Assembly (NCBI GenBank): GCA_905221605.1
Contig: CAJNDS010000413.1
Coordinates: 660,010-724,009, forward strand
Length of the DNA stretch: 64,000 nt
Direction: 5' to 3'
Source: Symbiodinium natans
Lineage: Eukaryota; Sar; Dinophyceae; Suessiales; Symbiodiniaceae
Shown here: positions 20,941-31,481 of the stretch, piece by piece
Layout of the letters: each line of letters begins with the position of its first letter
Numbering within the stretch: position 1 is the first letter of the stretch
The notes under the pieces: generated by a model
Database searches by the model: none
What the model saw: only the letters and a program-made list of their open reading frames with translations
What the model was told of the DNA's origin: nothing
Program-made: the position numbers and the translations under genes

Positions 20941-21564
20941 TGCTCTCACAAGTCTTGAATCGTTGCGGTCGCCCGCTATGAGTCTCTGATCTCAGAGGCT
21001 CGAAGAGGGCTCTTTGATGGCAATTTTGAGAGGGTAGCCTTCCCGCCCTCAGTGGCCCGATCGTTCCACTTAACCCATTTAGGTCGCCCCGATGCGTGCA
21101 ATCTTTCTCTTCACCTTCTGCTCTCTACATATTTTGTGCTCTCAATTTGTGTTTTGCATTCCTGTGTTGTGGGTTGCATGCGTCATTTCAAATTCTGTCC
21201 AAGGGGGCCCAGCAGCGCTGCCCCTCTTTGGCCTGTAGCGGCTGTTCCCGTGACTGCAGCTACTGGATTTTCCAGTGGCATCGCCAAAAGCTGAGCACCG
21301 AAACTAGGACTCTGCAAGTAGCTCTGAACAATCAGAAGGTCTAGAGACTCTATCGACACGTAGCCACATGCAAACTACCGCACCTACTTAGTAGAGCAGC
21401 CGAGTAACACTCAACAGCCATGCCAGTCATCAGCCTTGGCTATCGCTAACAGCTTTCCCCACTCGACGCTTTGTCATGTGAAGTTTCATGCTGACAAGTC
21501 GCTGACAAGGGCGGTCATTTCGGACACCCTTCATCAGGGACTTTGGCCGGCGCTCCAGCTTTGG
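20941..21564. other. Unique stretch, no supported exon
   Basis: This is non-repetitive, evenly composed sequence. Plus-strand ORFs at 21052 and 21096 are short, hydrophobic and compete with each other. It may be intron or 3' flanking sequence of the exons upstream. Confidence 0.4.
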
Positions 21565-21721
21565 AACCCTAAACCCTAAACCCTAAACCCTAAACCCTAA
21601 ACCCTAAACCCTAAACCCAAGTTCCAGTTCAGTTCCAGTGTGCGTCGTGGTTGAACATGGCTTCGGAAGCGAGAGTTCATATGTCATGTGTTTTGTTTTC
21701 AATCCTTGCCATGATTCCTTT

Positions 21722-21830
21722 CCCAAAGGATCCATGTACCTACATAGTATATACTTGGGCCTTAAAGGGATTCCTATCTGGTAGCTTTAGGGCCCAAGTA
21801 TATACTATACAGGTACATGGATCCTTTGGG
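21722..21830. mobile_element. Fold-back element, family B, near-identical to 35938
   Basis: A 109-bp element with ends CCCAAAGGATCCATGTACCT and GGTACATGGATCCTTTGGG. It differs from the copy at 35938-36046 at only two positions by my alignment. It produces the spurious peptide shared by ORFs at both sites. Confidence 0.92.
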
Positions 21831-22144
21831 TTAAAAGTCTTGCGCCTAGCTTCACTTTCACTTTAACGCGGTCTGGGGGAGTGGTCATGCGCTTCAAGAG
21901 AGCAGGAGCCATGAGCCAGTGCGTCAGACACGATGTGAAGGCACCTAGCATGTACGATTCATGCTGCCAAGCGCCGAGGCTTTCAATATTTCCTCGCACA
22001 GGGAATTTACAAGATCGGACCTCCATCACGGAGAGTTTGCGAGAGTGACACATGTGCATTCACCTCAGCGGCGGGCAGTGCACTTATCTGGGAAGCACAG
22101 CGTGAGGAATGACCAAGTCAAAAAGTTCTAGTTCTTTATAGGGT

Positions 22145-22838
22145 TAAGGGGTTTCCCCGAAAGATGATGCCAGCTCTGCGCATCTTGCTAACAATCGTAC
22201 CAGCTGGACGCGCCGGAACAGGCGCAAGGATCGTTGGCTGAGGTAGACCAATGCCCGCCCTAAACCCTAAACCCCAAACCCTACTTGGAAGCCCTTTTGA
22301 TTTAGTAAGTTGGGTTACCCTAAACCCGATACCCTAAACCCTAAACCTTGGACCATGTGCCCGATGCAGCCTTGGCTCATAGTAAGACGGGAGCAGAATC
22401 CCCCACCCGGAAACTGGAAGGGCCTCCTTTCAGGACTGAGGTGCACGGTTTAGGTTTTTAGGGTTTAGGGGGTAGAGTTTAGGATTTAGGGTTTGGGCTT
22501 TTGGGGTTTAGGGTTTATAGGGTTTATAGGGTTTAGTCTAGGGTTTAGGGTTTAGGGTTTAGGGTTTAGGGTTCAGGGTTTAAGGTGCGACTGAAACCCC
22601 ATACCCTTAAACTTTCCAGGTTTTGAAAAGCCATCGGGTTGCGAGAAGCGATGAAAAAAAGCCAACGCCCTTTCAATCCCCCGCAGGAAGCCTATGAGCA
22701 GAAAGCCCCAAGCCACAAAACCCGAAACCCTAAACTACCTACAAGCCTACATCCCTAAACCCTAATCCTTGAACGCGAACTCCTTGAAGCCCATGCTGAT
22801 CCCGGTTCAGCGTTTTAGGGTTTAGGGTTTAGGGTTGA
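22145..22838. repeat. Segmental duplication, copy 2
   Basis: Collinear with 16608-17160 and in the same orientation. It carries an extra segment (about 22625-22660, GTTGCGAGAAGCGATG) and longer TTTAGGG filler at 22445-22585. Confidence 0.85.
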
Positions 22839-22917
22839 GGAGGGTTGTTTTTAAGCCCCTGGAGAAGGCTTTAGGGTTTTGGGTGTAGGCTGTACAGGGC
22901 TTGGGGTTAAAGTTGGA

Positions 22918-22942
22918 GTTTGTGGGGGGGGGGGGGGGGGGT
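22918..22942. repeat. G homopolymer run
   Basis: About twenty consecutive G. Comparable runs recur at 8380, 9860 (C), 14960, 39931, 43520, 47770, 54600 (C) and 61157. Confidence 0.95.
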
Positions 22943-23556
22943 AGTTGCATGCCCTCCCTAAATCCCCTTCCCATTCTTAAAGGTTTCAAAAGTTTGGGCG
23001 CCATAGGTTGTTGAATTGTTTTGAGGATTTCTAGATATGGGCTGCCCGGCACTGCCCCAAGCAGGTTGGAGATTCAGGGTGAAAGTGCCAATGGCTCTCG
23101 GTTCTCCATCGCGCCCCGCGCTGCCCAATTGGCCAGTGCCCACAAAGATTCGGCGAGGGTCCCCAGCAGGAGCAGACACAGGACTCCCCCAAGCGGGCTT
23201 GAACGAAGGTACGCGTAGGCCCGTAATACAGGGAAGCCCTAAACCCTAAACCCTGGTGATCCGGGTGCCTGGTTTTAGGGTGCAGGGCTTAGGCTTCGAT
23301 GTTATAGGGCCGAAGCTGTCGAGTCGTGAAGGTAACAGCCAGGCTGGGAGAAAGAGTTCAAACCTTGTGTTCCTTGGAAATTTGCCGCTTGAAATCAATT
23401 TCTGTTCGGGTTCCCAAGAACCCTTTCAGAGGATTGCTACCAAGAGCCTACAAACAAGTGGGTTTTGGGTTTCTTAAGGTACGGCTTGGGGTTCCTAAAC
23501 CTGAGCCCTACGCGTCAAACCCCGGTTTCCGCAACAGACGTTACGGCAAAGGCGGA

Positions 23557-23613
23557 AAACCCTAAACCCTAAACCCTAAAACCCTAAACCCTAAACCCTA
23601 AACCCTAAACCCT
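23557..23613 (-). repeat. CCCTAAA tract abutting the 5' end of the retrotransposon
   Basis: About eight units, with the last CCCT running directly into GCCGCCGACC of the retroelement with no spacer. Confidence 0.95.
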
Positions 23614-26403
23614 GCCGCCGACCCTCTTCCGAACTTTGCTGACGTGCTGGCGGCAGAGGTTCCTACCGTGCGGCATGTCCCTAAGGTTGCCCGTGCAGCC
23701 TGGGCCCAATGTCTGGCTCGCGCTATTGCCTCAACAGTAGCACGCAACACCCCTGCCGCTTGGTTGGAATTATTGATGCTCCCCAAAGCCGTGCTTGTCG
23801 CTCCTCTCCGTGGTGGGGCTCGCCACCGAGCCCAATTGGGGCAAGCCACCAAGCGGCGCTGCTTGCGCTGGCTCGATGGTGAGAGGGTTGAGCTGTGGGA
23901 GGAATGTGTGTCTGAGCCACGCCAACGTAGCGGTCCGACTCGCCTGTCCCTTGAGGCCCGCCACTCCCGTTGCCGCCGCCTTGCCGCTGAGGGTGATCTA
24001 GCTCGAGCGTGTGACGCTCTGCTCCAGGAGCCGCCTCTACCCCGTGATGCTGCCACCCTCGCTGCTCTGCAGGCCAAACACCCTCAAAGCCCACTGCCAG
24101 ACCTTGCTGCTTTGGGCGCGCCTCGTCCGGGCGCTGTGCCTGAGTTCAGCGCAGAGGCTGTTGCCAAGGCAGTGAGAAGCTTTAAGCGTGCTTCGGCCCC
24201 AGGGCCGTCGGGGCTTAGGCCCGACCACCTTCGTGAAAGCTTGTCCACTGCTCACGCAGACGAGGTTGCTGTGCATCTTGCGGCCTTATGCCACCTCTTG
24301 GCGAGGGGAGAGGCCCCCGCTACCCTTGCCCCTCACTTGGCCGGGGCTACGCTGCACGCCTTGCCCAAGCCTCAGGGGGGCGTGCGGCCTATCGCCATTG
24401 GGGAAGTTTTGCGCAGGTTGGTCGGGAAACTGTTGTGTGGGAGCGTTCGCGAGGCCGCTCGTGACCAGCTTTGGCCCTTGCAAGTCGGTGTAGGTGTGCC
24501 CTCAGGAAGCGAAGCTGCCGTGCACGCTGCGCGACACTGGCTGCAAAGCCATTCTGGGCATGAAAACCGCGTCCTGGTCAAGCTTGACTTCCGCAATGCC
24601 TTTAATGCAGTGTCTCGCGCGTCCGTTCTCCGGGAGGCCCGCGCCCGAGTTCCGGAGGTTTCTTCTTGGGCCGACTGGTGTTATGGACAGAGCTCCCGGC
24701 TCCGTTTTGGAAAGCACGTCGTCGCTTCCACATCTGGGGTGCAACAGGGCGACCCTCTAGGTCCCCTTCTGTTTGCCTTGGCCCTTCAACCAGCCCTTGC
24801 AGCGGCCGCTGCAGCGGCGCGCCTGGACTTGTGCTTCGCGTACTTGGATGACGTCGTGTTAGCTGGCAGCCCTGCTGACGTGGCGAAGGCCTTGCGTGCT
24901 CTCTGTGAGGTTGCCGGCCAGGCCGGCCTTATCCTCGAGCCCACCAAGTCTGAAGTTGTCCTTCCTGGCGCCGCCTGCAGCCCTGACCTCCGCGCCCTGC
25001 CGCCGGGCCTGGTACGCCGTGTCGGCGAATTCGAGCTCCTTGGTGCGCCCATAGGGGGTCTCTCTTTCTGCAACCAACACTGCGTGACCCACCGTGTTGA
25101 TAAGAACGCCCTTGCTGAGCTACCGGACTCGCAAACCGCGCTCCTCCTACTTAGGCATTGTGCTTCCTACACTAAGTTGGCCTATTCCATGCGGGTGACC
25201 CCGCCGGCGGCCCATGCAGATGCCTTGCAAGAATTTGACAGTCGCGTTCGAGCCTCGCTCGAACTAATCGGGGGGCTCCAACTCACTGATCGCGCTTGGC
25301 AGCAGGCGACCTTGAGAGTTGCTGCCGGCGGTTTGGGGCTGCGCAGCGCGGCCAAACACGCCCCCGCAGCATACATTGCCTCCGCCTCCTCGTGCTCGGA
25401 AGCTTGTGCTGCGCTGTCGCATCAGTACGTTTTGGACCTCGCCCACCCGGCAGCCCAATACAATGCGACGGTGGCCCCTGATGCTGCGCTCCCCCCTCAG
25501 CCTGTGCCCGTTAGGCAGCAAGAGTTGTCAAACGCCATTGATGCCGCTGAACGGCAGGCCTTGATTGCCTCTAGCGCGGGCGAGGCTGACCGTGCGCACT
25601 TGCAGTTGCTGCAGCAACCAGGAGCCGGTGCCTGGCTGCTAGCCCGCCCAGCCGAAGCCCTCGGTCTGGCCCTTGAGCCGGCTTTCTTCCGCGTTTTGCT
25701 CCACCTCCGCCTTCGCCTCCCCGTTGCACCGTCCGAGGGCTACTGCCCGTTCTGCGATGGAGTGGCTGACCGGTTTGGAGACCACGCCCGCGTGTGCCCA
25801 TGTGGGGGAGACCGCTGCAAGCGCCACAACCGGCTCCGCGCGGTTCTCGCCGAGCGGGCTCATGCTGCAGGCTTATCCCCTGAGATTGAAAAGCCAAACC
25901 TCCTCCCCGCCCGCCCTGCTGAACTTGGAGCCTGTGAGGCAGGCGCAGTTGGGGAGTCCGTCGGGGGTGGCCGCCGACCAGCCGATGTCTTTGTGCCTCA
26001 TTGGGGGTTGCACGGGCCTGCAGTGTTCGACCTTGCCGTCACGAGCGGCTTGCGATGTGGGGCAGCTGCCGCCTCTGCTGCAGATGGCTCTCACACTTGT
26101 GCGGCTTACGAGGAACGCAAGCGTTCCCATCTTAACACGGCAGCCCTCTGCCGAGACCAGGGGCTGCAGTTCCTCCCCCTCATTGCGGAATCATCCTGTG
26201 GTGGCTGGGGACGTGAAGCAATCAAAGTCTGGCGCACACTCGGGGCGCTCCTGGCCGCTAAGTCCGGTGATGGATCGGGCGCGGCCACCGAGCAGCTTTT
26301 GCAGTGCCTCAGCGTCACGCTCCAGCGTGAGAACGCCCGTGCCGTCTTGCGCCGCCTGCCCGATGGCGCGCAGTCCGCCTCCACTCCGCTGCAAAACCCG
26401 TGA
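23614..26403 (+). CDS. Reverse transcriptase / restriction-like endonuclease polyprotein, N-terminally truncated
   Basis: RNA-directed DNA polymerase of a non-LTR retrotransposon, expected to nick target DNA and copy its RNA onto the nick. Numbering from codon 23644 (a GTG; no ATG at the start): pre-RT region 1-180; APGPSGLRPDHL 185-196; GGVRPIAIGEVLRR 245-258; motif A LVKLDFRNAFNAV 311-323 with D315; motif B QQGDPLGPLLF 367-377; motif C FAYLDDVVLAG 398-408 with D402/D403; motif D GLILEPTKSEVV 428-439; FELLGAPIG 463-471. The C-terminal part has a CCHC-like finger CPFC...GDHARVC (701-718), RHNRLR (727-732), and a PD-(D/E)XK-type stretch RPADVFVPHW...FDLAVTSG (778-802; D781, D796), then EERKRSHL (823-830). 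The frame is open back to 23611 and enters the telomere-like repeat, so the N-terminus is lost. All RT catalytic residues are intact and there is no internal stop. The stop is TGA at 26401. Confidence 0.93.
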   Translation, partial: AADPLPNFADVLAAEVPTVRHVPKVARAAWAQCLARAIASTVARNTPAAWLELLMLPKAVLVAPLRGGARHRAQLGQATKRRCLRWLDGERVELWEECVSEPRQRSGPTRLSLEARHSRCRRLAAEGDLARACDALLQEPPLPRDAATLAALQAKHPQSPLPDLAALGAPRPGAVPEFSAEAVAKAVRSFKRASAPGPSGLRPDHLRESLSTAHADEVAVHLAALCHLLARGEAPATLAPHLAGATLHALPKPQGGVRPIAIGEVLRRLVGKLLCGSVREAARDQLWPLQVGVGVPSGSEAAVHAARHWLQSHSGHENRVLVKLDFRNAFNAVSRASVLREARARVPEVSSWADWCYGQSSRLRFGKHVVASTSGVQQGDPLGPLLFALALQPALAAAAAAARLDLCFAYLDDVVLAGSPADVAKALRALCEVAGQAGLILEPTKSEVVLPGAACSPDLRALPPGLVRRVGEFELLGAPIGGLSFCNQHCVTHRVDKNALAELPDSQTALLLLRHCASYTKLAYSMRVTPPAAHADALQEFDSRVRASLELIGGLQLTDRAWQQATLRVAAGGLGLRSAAKHAPAAYIASASSCSEACAALSHQYVLDLAHPAAQYNATVAPDAALPPQPVPVRQQELSNAIDAAERQALIASSAGEADRAHLQLLQQPGAGAWLLARPAEALGLALEPAFFRVLLHLRLRLPVAPSEGYCPFCDGVADRFGDHARVCPCGGDRCKRHNRLRAVLAERAHAAGLSPEIEKPNLLPARPAELGACEAGAVGESVGGGRRPADVFVPHWGLHGPAVFDLAVTSGLRCGAAAASAADGSHTCAAYEERKRSHLNTAALCRDQGLQFLPLIAESSCGGWGREAIKVWRTLGALLAAKSGDGSGAATEQLLQCLSVTLQRENARAVLRRLPDGAQSASTPLQNP

Positions 26404-26878
26404 TCCCGAATGCTCCCAAGCTGGGCGCCCGTGACAGAGCAGACCTCTGCCCTTGCTTATCTTGCTTGCCCTCTGTGCCCGGCCTGCCTGGCCCTTTTCG
26501 CACCTGACCTCTGCTTGGGCTCGTCGAGCTTCCTCTGACCTCCGCTTGGGTCCGTCAAGCTTCTTGCGCGTAGCTTGTAAAGTAGCACACGCTGCTACGG
26601 CCCATCGGCAAGCATGGGGCTGGAGGTCTTGCGGGACGCCGGGGACTCCTGCAGGTGTCGGGGGTTCGCCCTACGGCCGCCTTGCTCTCTGCCTTCTGAT
26701 GGTGGGGTGGACGCATCCTACATCACCGGGTGTCGGGCGCGAGACTCACAAACAGGTTGGACGCGGGGCTTTGGCCGTGCCGCATTTTGTTGGGCTTGTT
26801 CACAAGCAACGTCAGCCCCAAACCCTTAACCCAATGAGGTTTGAGGGGTGCCCTTATCAGAATATGGTTCCAGCGTGG
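26404..26878 (+). other. 3' untranslated region of the retrotransposon
   Basis: GC-rich sequence after the RT stop, with two similar CTGACCTCTGCTTGGGCTCG / CTGACCTCCGCTTGGGTCCG segments (about 26504 and 26535). It ends at the CCCTAAA tract. The ORFs at 26453 and 26614 are not supported as genes. Confidence 0.6.
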
Positions 26879-26940
26879 AAACCCTAAACCCTAAACCCTA
26901 AACCCTAAACCCTAAACCCTAAACCCTAAACCCTAAACCC
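26879..26940 (-). repeat. CCCTAAA tract abutting the 3' end of the retrotransposon
   Basis: Nearly nine perfect units in the same orientation as the tract at the element's 5' end. Confidence 0.95.
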
Positions 26941-27056
26941 GATCCCAAAACAGGCGAGAGTGCTTCACGCACTCCTTTTTCCCGAGCCTTGGAGTGGCCT
27001 TTGCACCTAAACCCTCAACCCTAAACCCTCTCTGCAATCTGAAGCCGCCCTGAACC

Positions 27057-27197
27057 CTGAACCCTAAACCCTAAACCCCTAAACCCTAAACCCCTAAACC
27101 CTAAACCCTAAACCCTAAACCCTAAACCCCTAAACCCTAAACCCCTAAACCCCTAAAACCCTAAACCCTAAACCCTAAACCCTAAACCCTAAACCCC
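27057..27197 (-). repeat. CCCTAAA tract with CCCCTAAA variants
   Basis: A long run alternating heptamers with octamers carrying an extra C. Confidence 0.92.
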
Positions 27198-27484
27198 ACA
27201 CCCCCACAGGCGAGAAGCCCTCAAGATGAAAGGGGCCTGAAGGCCTGGACTCAACCGGAAAAAAAAAGGCCAAAAAGGACGACCCAAGGCCCGAAAACCA
27301 TAAGTCGTAAAGCCCTGAGTTCCGAAGCCCTAAAGTCCCTAAACCCTAAACCCTAAACCCTAAACCCTAAAAGCGCTAAAGCCCTGACTCCCACAACCCC
27401 TATAGGCAAACTTGATAAGGAACCCCTATGATAAGGAACCCCTACACCCTTCACCCCGCGAGTGCCCCGAAGCCCTAAATCAGG

Positions 27485-27616
27485 GCCGCCTGGTTCTAAG
27501 TAGAGTTACAAGGACCCTAATTAGGTTGTACGGATCCTAAGTTAGGCTATAACTCCTAAACCCTAAACCCTAAACCCTAAACCCAAGTAGAGTAAGGGGG
27601 ACCCCTCCGTGTATGA
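27485..27616. mobile_element. Fold-back family F interrupted by a CCCTAAA tract
   Basis: TAAGTAGAGTTACAAGGACC and GGATCCTAAGTTAGGCTATA are the left-centre of F. A tract of five units at 27553-27587 interrupts, and the right end TAAGGGGGACCCCTCCGTGTA resumes. The outer left end is also decayed. Confidence 0.7.
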
Positions 27617-28159
27617 CCAGGCACGGCCGCATCCAGCCGCAGCCCTCTCGGTGCAGTCATGGTGCTGCCGCCGCCATCGCCGGGGTCCCAGTTCCTAGGT
27701 CCTAGGCCCATGGGTTTTCAGGGACCCTTTGAGAAGAACCCCTGGACTAGGAACAGGCCCTTGTTTTTGTTGTAGGGTTTAGGGTTTAGGGTTTAGGGTT
27801 TAGGGTTTAGGGTTTAGGGTTTAGGGTTTAGGGTTTAGGGTTTAGGGGTTTAAGAAGGATCCTATTCAAGAAGATTTTTCAGAGGGTTTAAGGGGCCATC
27901 CTTGTCTGGGAAAAGCCGACGCAAGGGTTTCTGTAGGGCATTGAGAGACCCTAAACTCCCCTAAACCTCCCTAAACCCTAAACCCTAAACTCCCCTAAAC
28001 CCTAAACCCTAAACCCTCCCTAAACCCTCAACCCTAAACTCCCCTAAACCCCCAAAAACCTACCCTGGCCTAAAGGTTTAGGGCTTAACTCTAAACTCCA
28101 GAGGCCCCCACAACCTGCTCCACTCTAGGCCAACTCGAAGGCCTGAGCCCCAGAATTCT

Positions 28160-28232
28160 TCGGGTTTAGGGTTTAGGGTTTAGGGTTTAGGGTTTAGGGT
28201 TTAGGGTTTAGGGTACCCTAAACCCGAACCCC
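28160..28232. repeat. Head-to-head TTTAGGG/CCCTAAA junction (short)
   Basis: Eight TTTAGGG units are followed after GGGTACCC by CCCTAAACCCGAACCCC in the opposite orientation. Confidence 0.85.
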
Positions 28233-28556
28233 TCATTTTGGGAAGCTGCCTAATTATAGATTGCTCCCAGGTTGCTGGCAGCGCTCTACCTCTGAGCAGG
28301 CTGTGCTGGGAGGGGTCTAGCTTCCTGACCTACCTCTTCAGGGAGGGGTTTAGGGTTTAGGGTTTAGGGTTTAGGGTTTAGGGTTTAGGGTTTAGGGTTT
28401 AGGGTTTAGGGTTTAGGGTTTAGGGTTTAGGGTTTAGGGGGTTGTTCAGGGGGGGGTGTGTAACCCAAGGCTCCCTAATACTCCCTGCTACTCCCTCAGG
28501 CTTCCTAAGCTTCCCTCAGGCTCCCAAGGCACCCATGAACCCCCATCCCTTGGGAA

Positions 28557-28668
28557 CCCTACCACAAAGGCTCCTGTGTAGTATTTTGTTGGGGCAGTAT
28601 GCGACAATCCATCCTTTTGAACGAACCCAAGAAACCAAGAAGGAACTACATGAGAGCCTTCAGGTAGG
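28557..28668. mobile_element. Fold-back element, family E
   Basis: CACAAAGGCTCCTGTGTAGT and AGGAACTACATGAGAGCC pair as the arms. The centre is diverged. It overlaps the ORF at 28442, which is therefore not a gene. Confidence 0.55.
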
Positions 28669-30165
28669 GCCTAGTCAGAATCCTAAAGCCTCCCAAAACC
28701 CAAAGCACTAAACGTCGGTCCGTCAGTGTTTGATGTTCAGGGTTTTTGCATGCTTTCTCACTGGGGGAAGCCTGTCTCTGCAGCTTGTGCCATGCCTTCA
28801 AACCCCTCAGCCTTGAATCCGGAACCCTCAACCCTAACCCTATGTGAAGCAGGGTTTATATTACTGTTCTTGGTGAGTGTATATAAGGTTCCTTTTTAAT
28901 ATTGGTGAGTGTATATACCTGGTGTCCTTTTGGGGGTACAAGAAATATGTACCCTACGTCATGTAAGCGCCAACATCTGGCTTCGGGGATGTACGGGGGA
29001 TGTATTCTCGAGCTCCACATGGCCAAAGCACGAAACCCTCAATGAGATTGCAAGAAGTGCCCCGAAGCGCGGAATCCTGCCGCCCCTAAACCCTAAACCC
29101 TAAACCCTAAACCCTAAAACCTAAACCCTAAACACTAAACCCTAAACCCCCCTAAACCTGTTTCAGTATTCCTTGGTAGTAGCAAAAGGGCCCAATTCTT
29201 CAGGGGCAGCAGCTGCTATGGTTGTGGAGGATCTTCAGGGTTCGATGACCATGAGGATGTAGAGGCAACACTTAATGTGGCTTATGTGCCGTTTGCTTCT
29301 AATTAAACCCTATGAGCCCTAAACCCCTGACCCTCAACCCCAGACCCGAAATAAGATGAAAACTCTGCGGGAGGCGCGCACCTCGAAATCGCCCCGGGAA
29401 GGCTGGGTTTGCTTTTGTCTCAAGCGGAGGTTTAGGGTTTAGGGTTTGGGGCTTAGGGTTAAGTTTTTCGGCTTTCAGGATTGAAGGGTGCTTCTTGCTG
29501 AGAGCATCTGTGTGGCAGAGGGGCTTACGTGTCGTTGCCCAGAAGAAGCAAGGCCCTACCCGCTTAGGGTTTCCAGGGTGTGTGGGGTTCAGGTTTCAGG
29601 GTTTTCAGGTCTATACTATAACGGGTTTATGAACGGATCCGGGTTCCAAGGAGGAGGTGCCCCAAGGAAGCTGTTGTGGGAGCTTAGAGCGCCTTAGGGG
29701 GCACTTAGGGAGTAATCGGGTACATTGGGTTAGGGTTAACCCTAAGCCCCGGTTTTTGAGGATGGTCCCGTTGATCCTGTCAGAAGTCAGTGGCTTCTGA
29801 ACCCCGCACAAACCAAAAAAGGATGTAGGGCTTAAGGGTTTAGGGTTCGGGCTTAGGGATTCACAGGCTTCTCTGAAATCTGAACACTCTTATATTACTT
29901 TGCTCTCTAAAAACAACCAAACACCCCCCCCCCGCCCTCCTAAAAGTAACCCAAACCCTACATACTCTAAGGTTGGAACCATGGGCCCTCAGTATGGTCC
30001 CTTGCCCTTGTTTATAGGGCTCCGAAGTATGCGCCCTTGTCAGTCATTATGCAACAAGGGACCCAAATAAGGGCAAACACTCGAAACCCTCGACCTACAT
30101 AACTCCGACAACCCCCTCAACCCCAAAAGGCAACGCCTGGGATCTTGAGAGGATCCCAGAGGCCC
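28669..30165. other. Gene-poor stretch with short tracts
   Basis: It holds a local duplication (TTGGTGAGTGTATATA at about 28870 and 28904), a CCCTAAA tract at 29085-29150, and unique sequence. ORFs at 28909 and 29488 run into repeat-like sequence. I support no gene. Confidence 0.45.
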
Positions 30166-30169
30166 CCTT

Positions 30170-30475
30170 TAGGGTTTAGGGTTTAGGGTTTAGGGTTTAG
30201 GGTTTAGGGTTTAGGGTTTAGGGTTTAGGGTTTAGGGTTTAGGGTTTAGGGTTTAGGAAACCCTAGACCCCTAAACCCTTAAACCCCCAAACCCCAAACC
30301 CCTAAACTTACCCCTAAACCCTAAACCCCCAAAACCCTGAACCCCAAACCCTAAACCCCAAAACCCTAAACCCCAAACCCCTAAGCCCCAAAACCCTAAA
30401 CCCTAAACCCCAAAACCCCAAAACTACCCTAAACCCCTAAACCCTAAACCCGAAGCCCTAAACCCTAGACCCACT
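30170..30475. repeat. Head-to-head telomere-like junction
   Basis: About twelve TTTAGGG units (30170-30256) meet, at TTTAGGAAACCCTAG, a 220-bp run of CCCTAAA-type repeats with many CCCCAAA and CCCCTAAA variants (to 30475). The orientation is that of two telomere ends joined end to end. Confidence 0.9.
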
Positions 30476-30770
30476 GAAAAAGTAGGCTCGTTTCGCCACC
30501 TCGGGAATTACGGAGGCTCCGCTCCAAGGCATGTCAAGTCGACTTTCCGAGCTGATTTGTTTAGGGTTTAGGGTTTAGGGTTTAGGGTTTAGGGTTTAGG
30601 GTTTGTAGGGGTTATAGGGGTTATAGGGTTTATAGGGTTTATAGGGTTAATAGGGTGACTAGGGTTAATAGGGTGAATAGGGTTTAGGGCAATATTGGGG
30701 TTTCGGGTTCAGGTTTTGTTTTAGGTTTTAGTACGTGATTAGGGTCTATGCCGGGCCTGGAGGTTTAGGG

Positions 30771-30838
30771 TTGGGATGTTCCCCCTTAGACTTGAACAGT
30801 CCTTAGTGGGGATCATTTTAGGGTTTAGGGTTAAACCC
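30771..30838. mobile_element. Fold-back family G left half, cut off by TTTAGGG sequence
   Basis: TTGGGATGTTCCCCCTTAGA and ACAGTCCTTAGTGGGGATCA are the left half. TTTTAGGGTTTAGGG follows directly and the right half is absent. Confidence 0.65.
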
Positions 30839-30864
30839 TGCACCCAAATCAAGTAACTTAAGGC

Positions 30865-30967
30865 CTACCTAAAGGCTCCCACGTAGTACGTTTTTAAGGT
30901 ATTCTAAGTTACAATAGAATCCCGTAGCTACATGCCCAAGAAGGAACTGAATCAGAGCCTTCAGATA
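30865..30967. mobile_element. Fold-back element, family E
   Basis: TACCTAAAGGCTCCCACGTA and GGAACTGAATCAGAGCCTT are the arms. A C run follows immediately. Confidence 0.55.
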
Positions 30968-30984
30968 CCCCCCCCCCCCCCCCG

Positions 30985-31480
30985 CTAGCCCTAAACCGCA
31001 ATCTAGGCCTACACAGTTCACGACACCTTGGGTGTCTGACTTACAAGGATGGGCCCCACAGTTGAAGACGAGCATTAGTGGCCCTGGGTTGAGAAGTTTT
31101 CCTTTTGGAGGATATAGCGGCTGTATGATGCTTAGGTAGTCAGGTAGTCTTAGTGTAGTGGCGGGTCGCCTCCTTGTATTGACACGACCTGTTTACCATC
31201 AACTGTGCATGGCTATATATTCCCACGCCGTAGAACTTGATTAGGCTCTATTTCGCTACATGTCTGCTAAGCCTACTGCGCTTCGAAATTGAAACGACTG
31301 ACACGGTCCTTCAACCGCAACATCCTAAACCCTTAACCCTAAATCCTGAACCCTAAACCTAAACCCTTAAGCCTTACACCCCGAAGCCTGGATGCCAACG
31401 CAGGTGCGCTGCCCCCATACTGCGGACGCCTGCAGACATCCAGTTTGGACATTCTCATCATCGGCTCCTTGACGGCCTTT
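30985..31480. other. Unique stretch, nothing recognised
   Basis: Even composition, with short degenerate CCCTAAA units at about 31320-31380. No exon signals were found that I would support. Confidence 0.45.
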
Positions 31481-31481
31481 C

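Larger units (their letters stand above)
23614..26878 (+). mobile_element. 5'-truncated non-LTR retrotransposon set between telomere-like tracts
   Basis: A roughly 3.26-kb GC-rich segment, clearly different in base composition from its surroundings, contains one RT/endonuclease ORF and a 475-bp 3' untranslated region. Both edges touch CCCTAAA repeats: 23613 at the 5' side and 26879 at the 3' side. No LTRs or target-site duplication other than the repeat itself can be seen. The 3' end (TTCCAGCGTGG) has no long poly(A), only AAACCCTAAA. The sense strand lies on the CCCTAAA strand, so first-strand cDNA would extend a TTTAGGG 3' end. Known RLE elements such as MoTeR in Magnaporthe insert in telomere repeats, and the same habit is inferred here. 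Confidence 0.85.

Noticed and set aside
21651-21866. ORF sharing a peptide with ORFs at 35825 and 53130
   Set aside because: The shared peptide is translated family B fold-back DNA, not a conserved domain.
23598-26887. Many secondary ORFs overlapping the reverse transcriptase, including 253 codons at 25673 and 159 at 23598
   Set aside because: Shadows of the GC-rich RT frame; none carries a recognisable motif and the RT frame holds all catalytic motifs.
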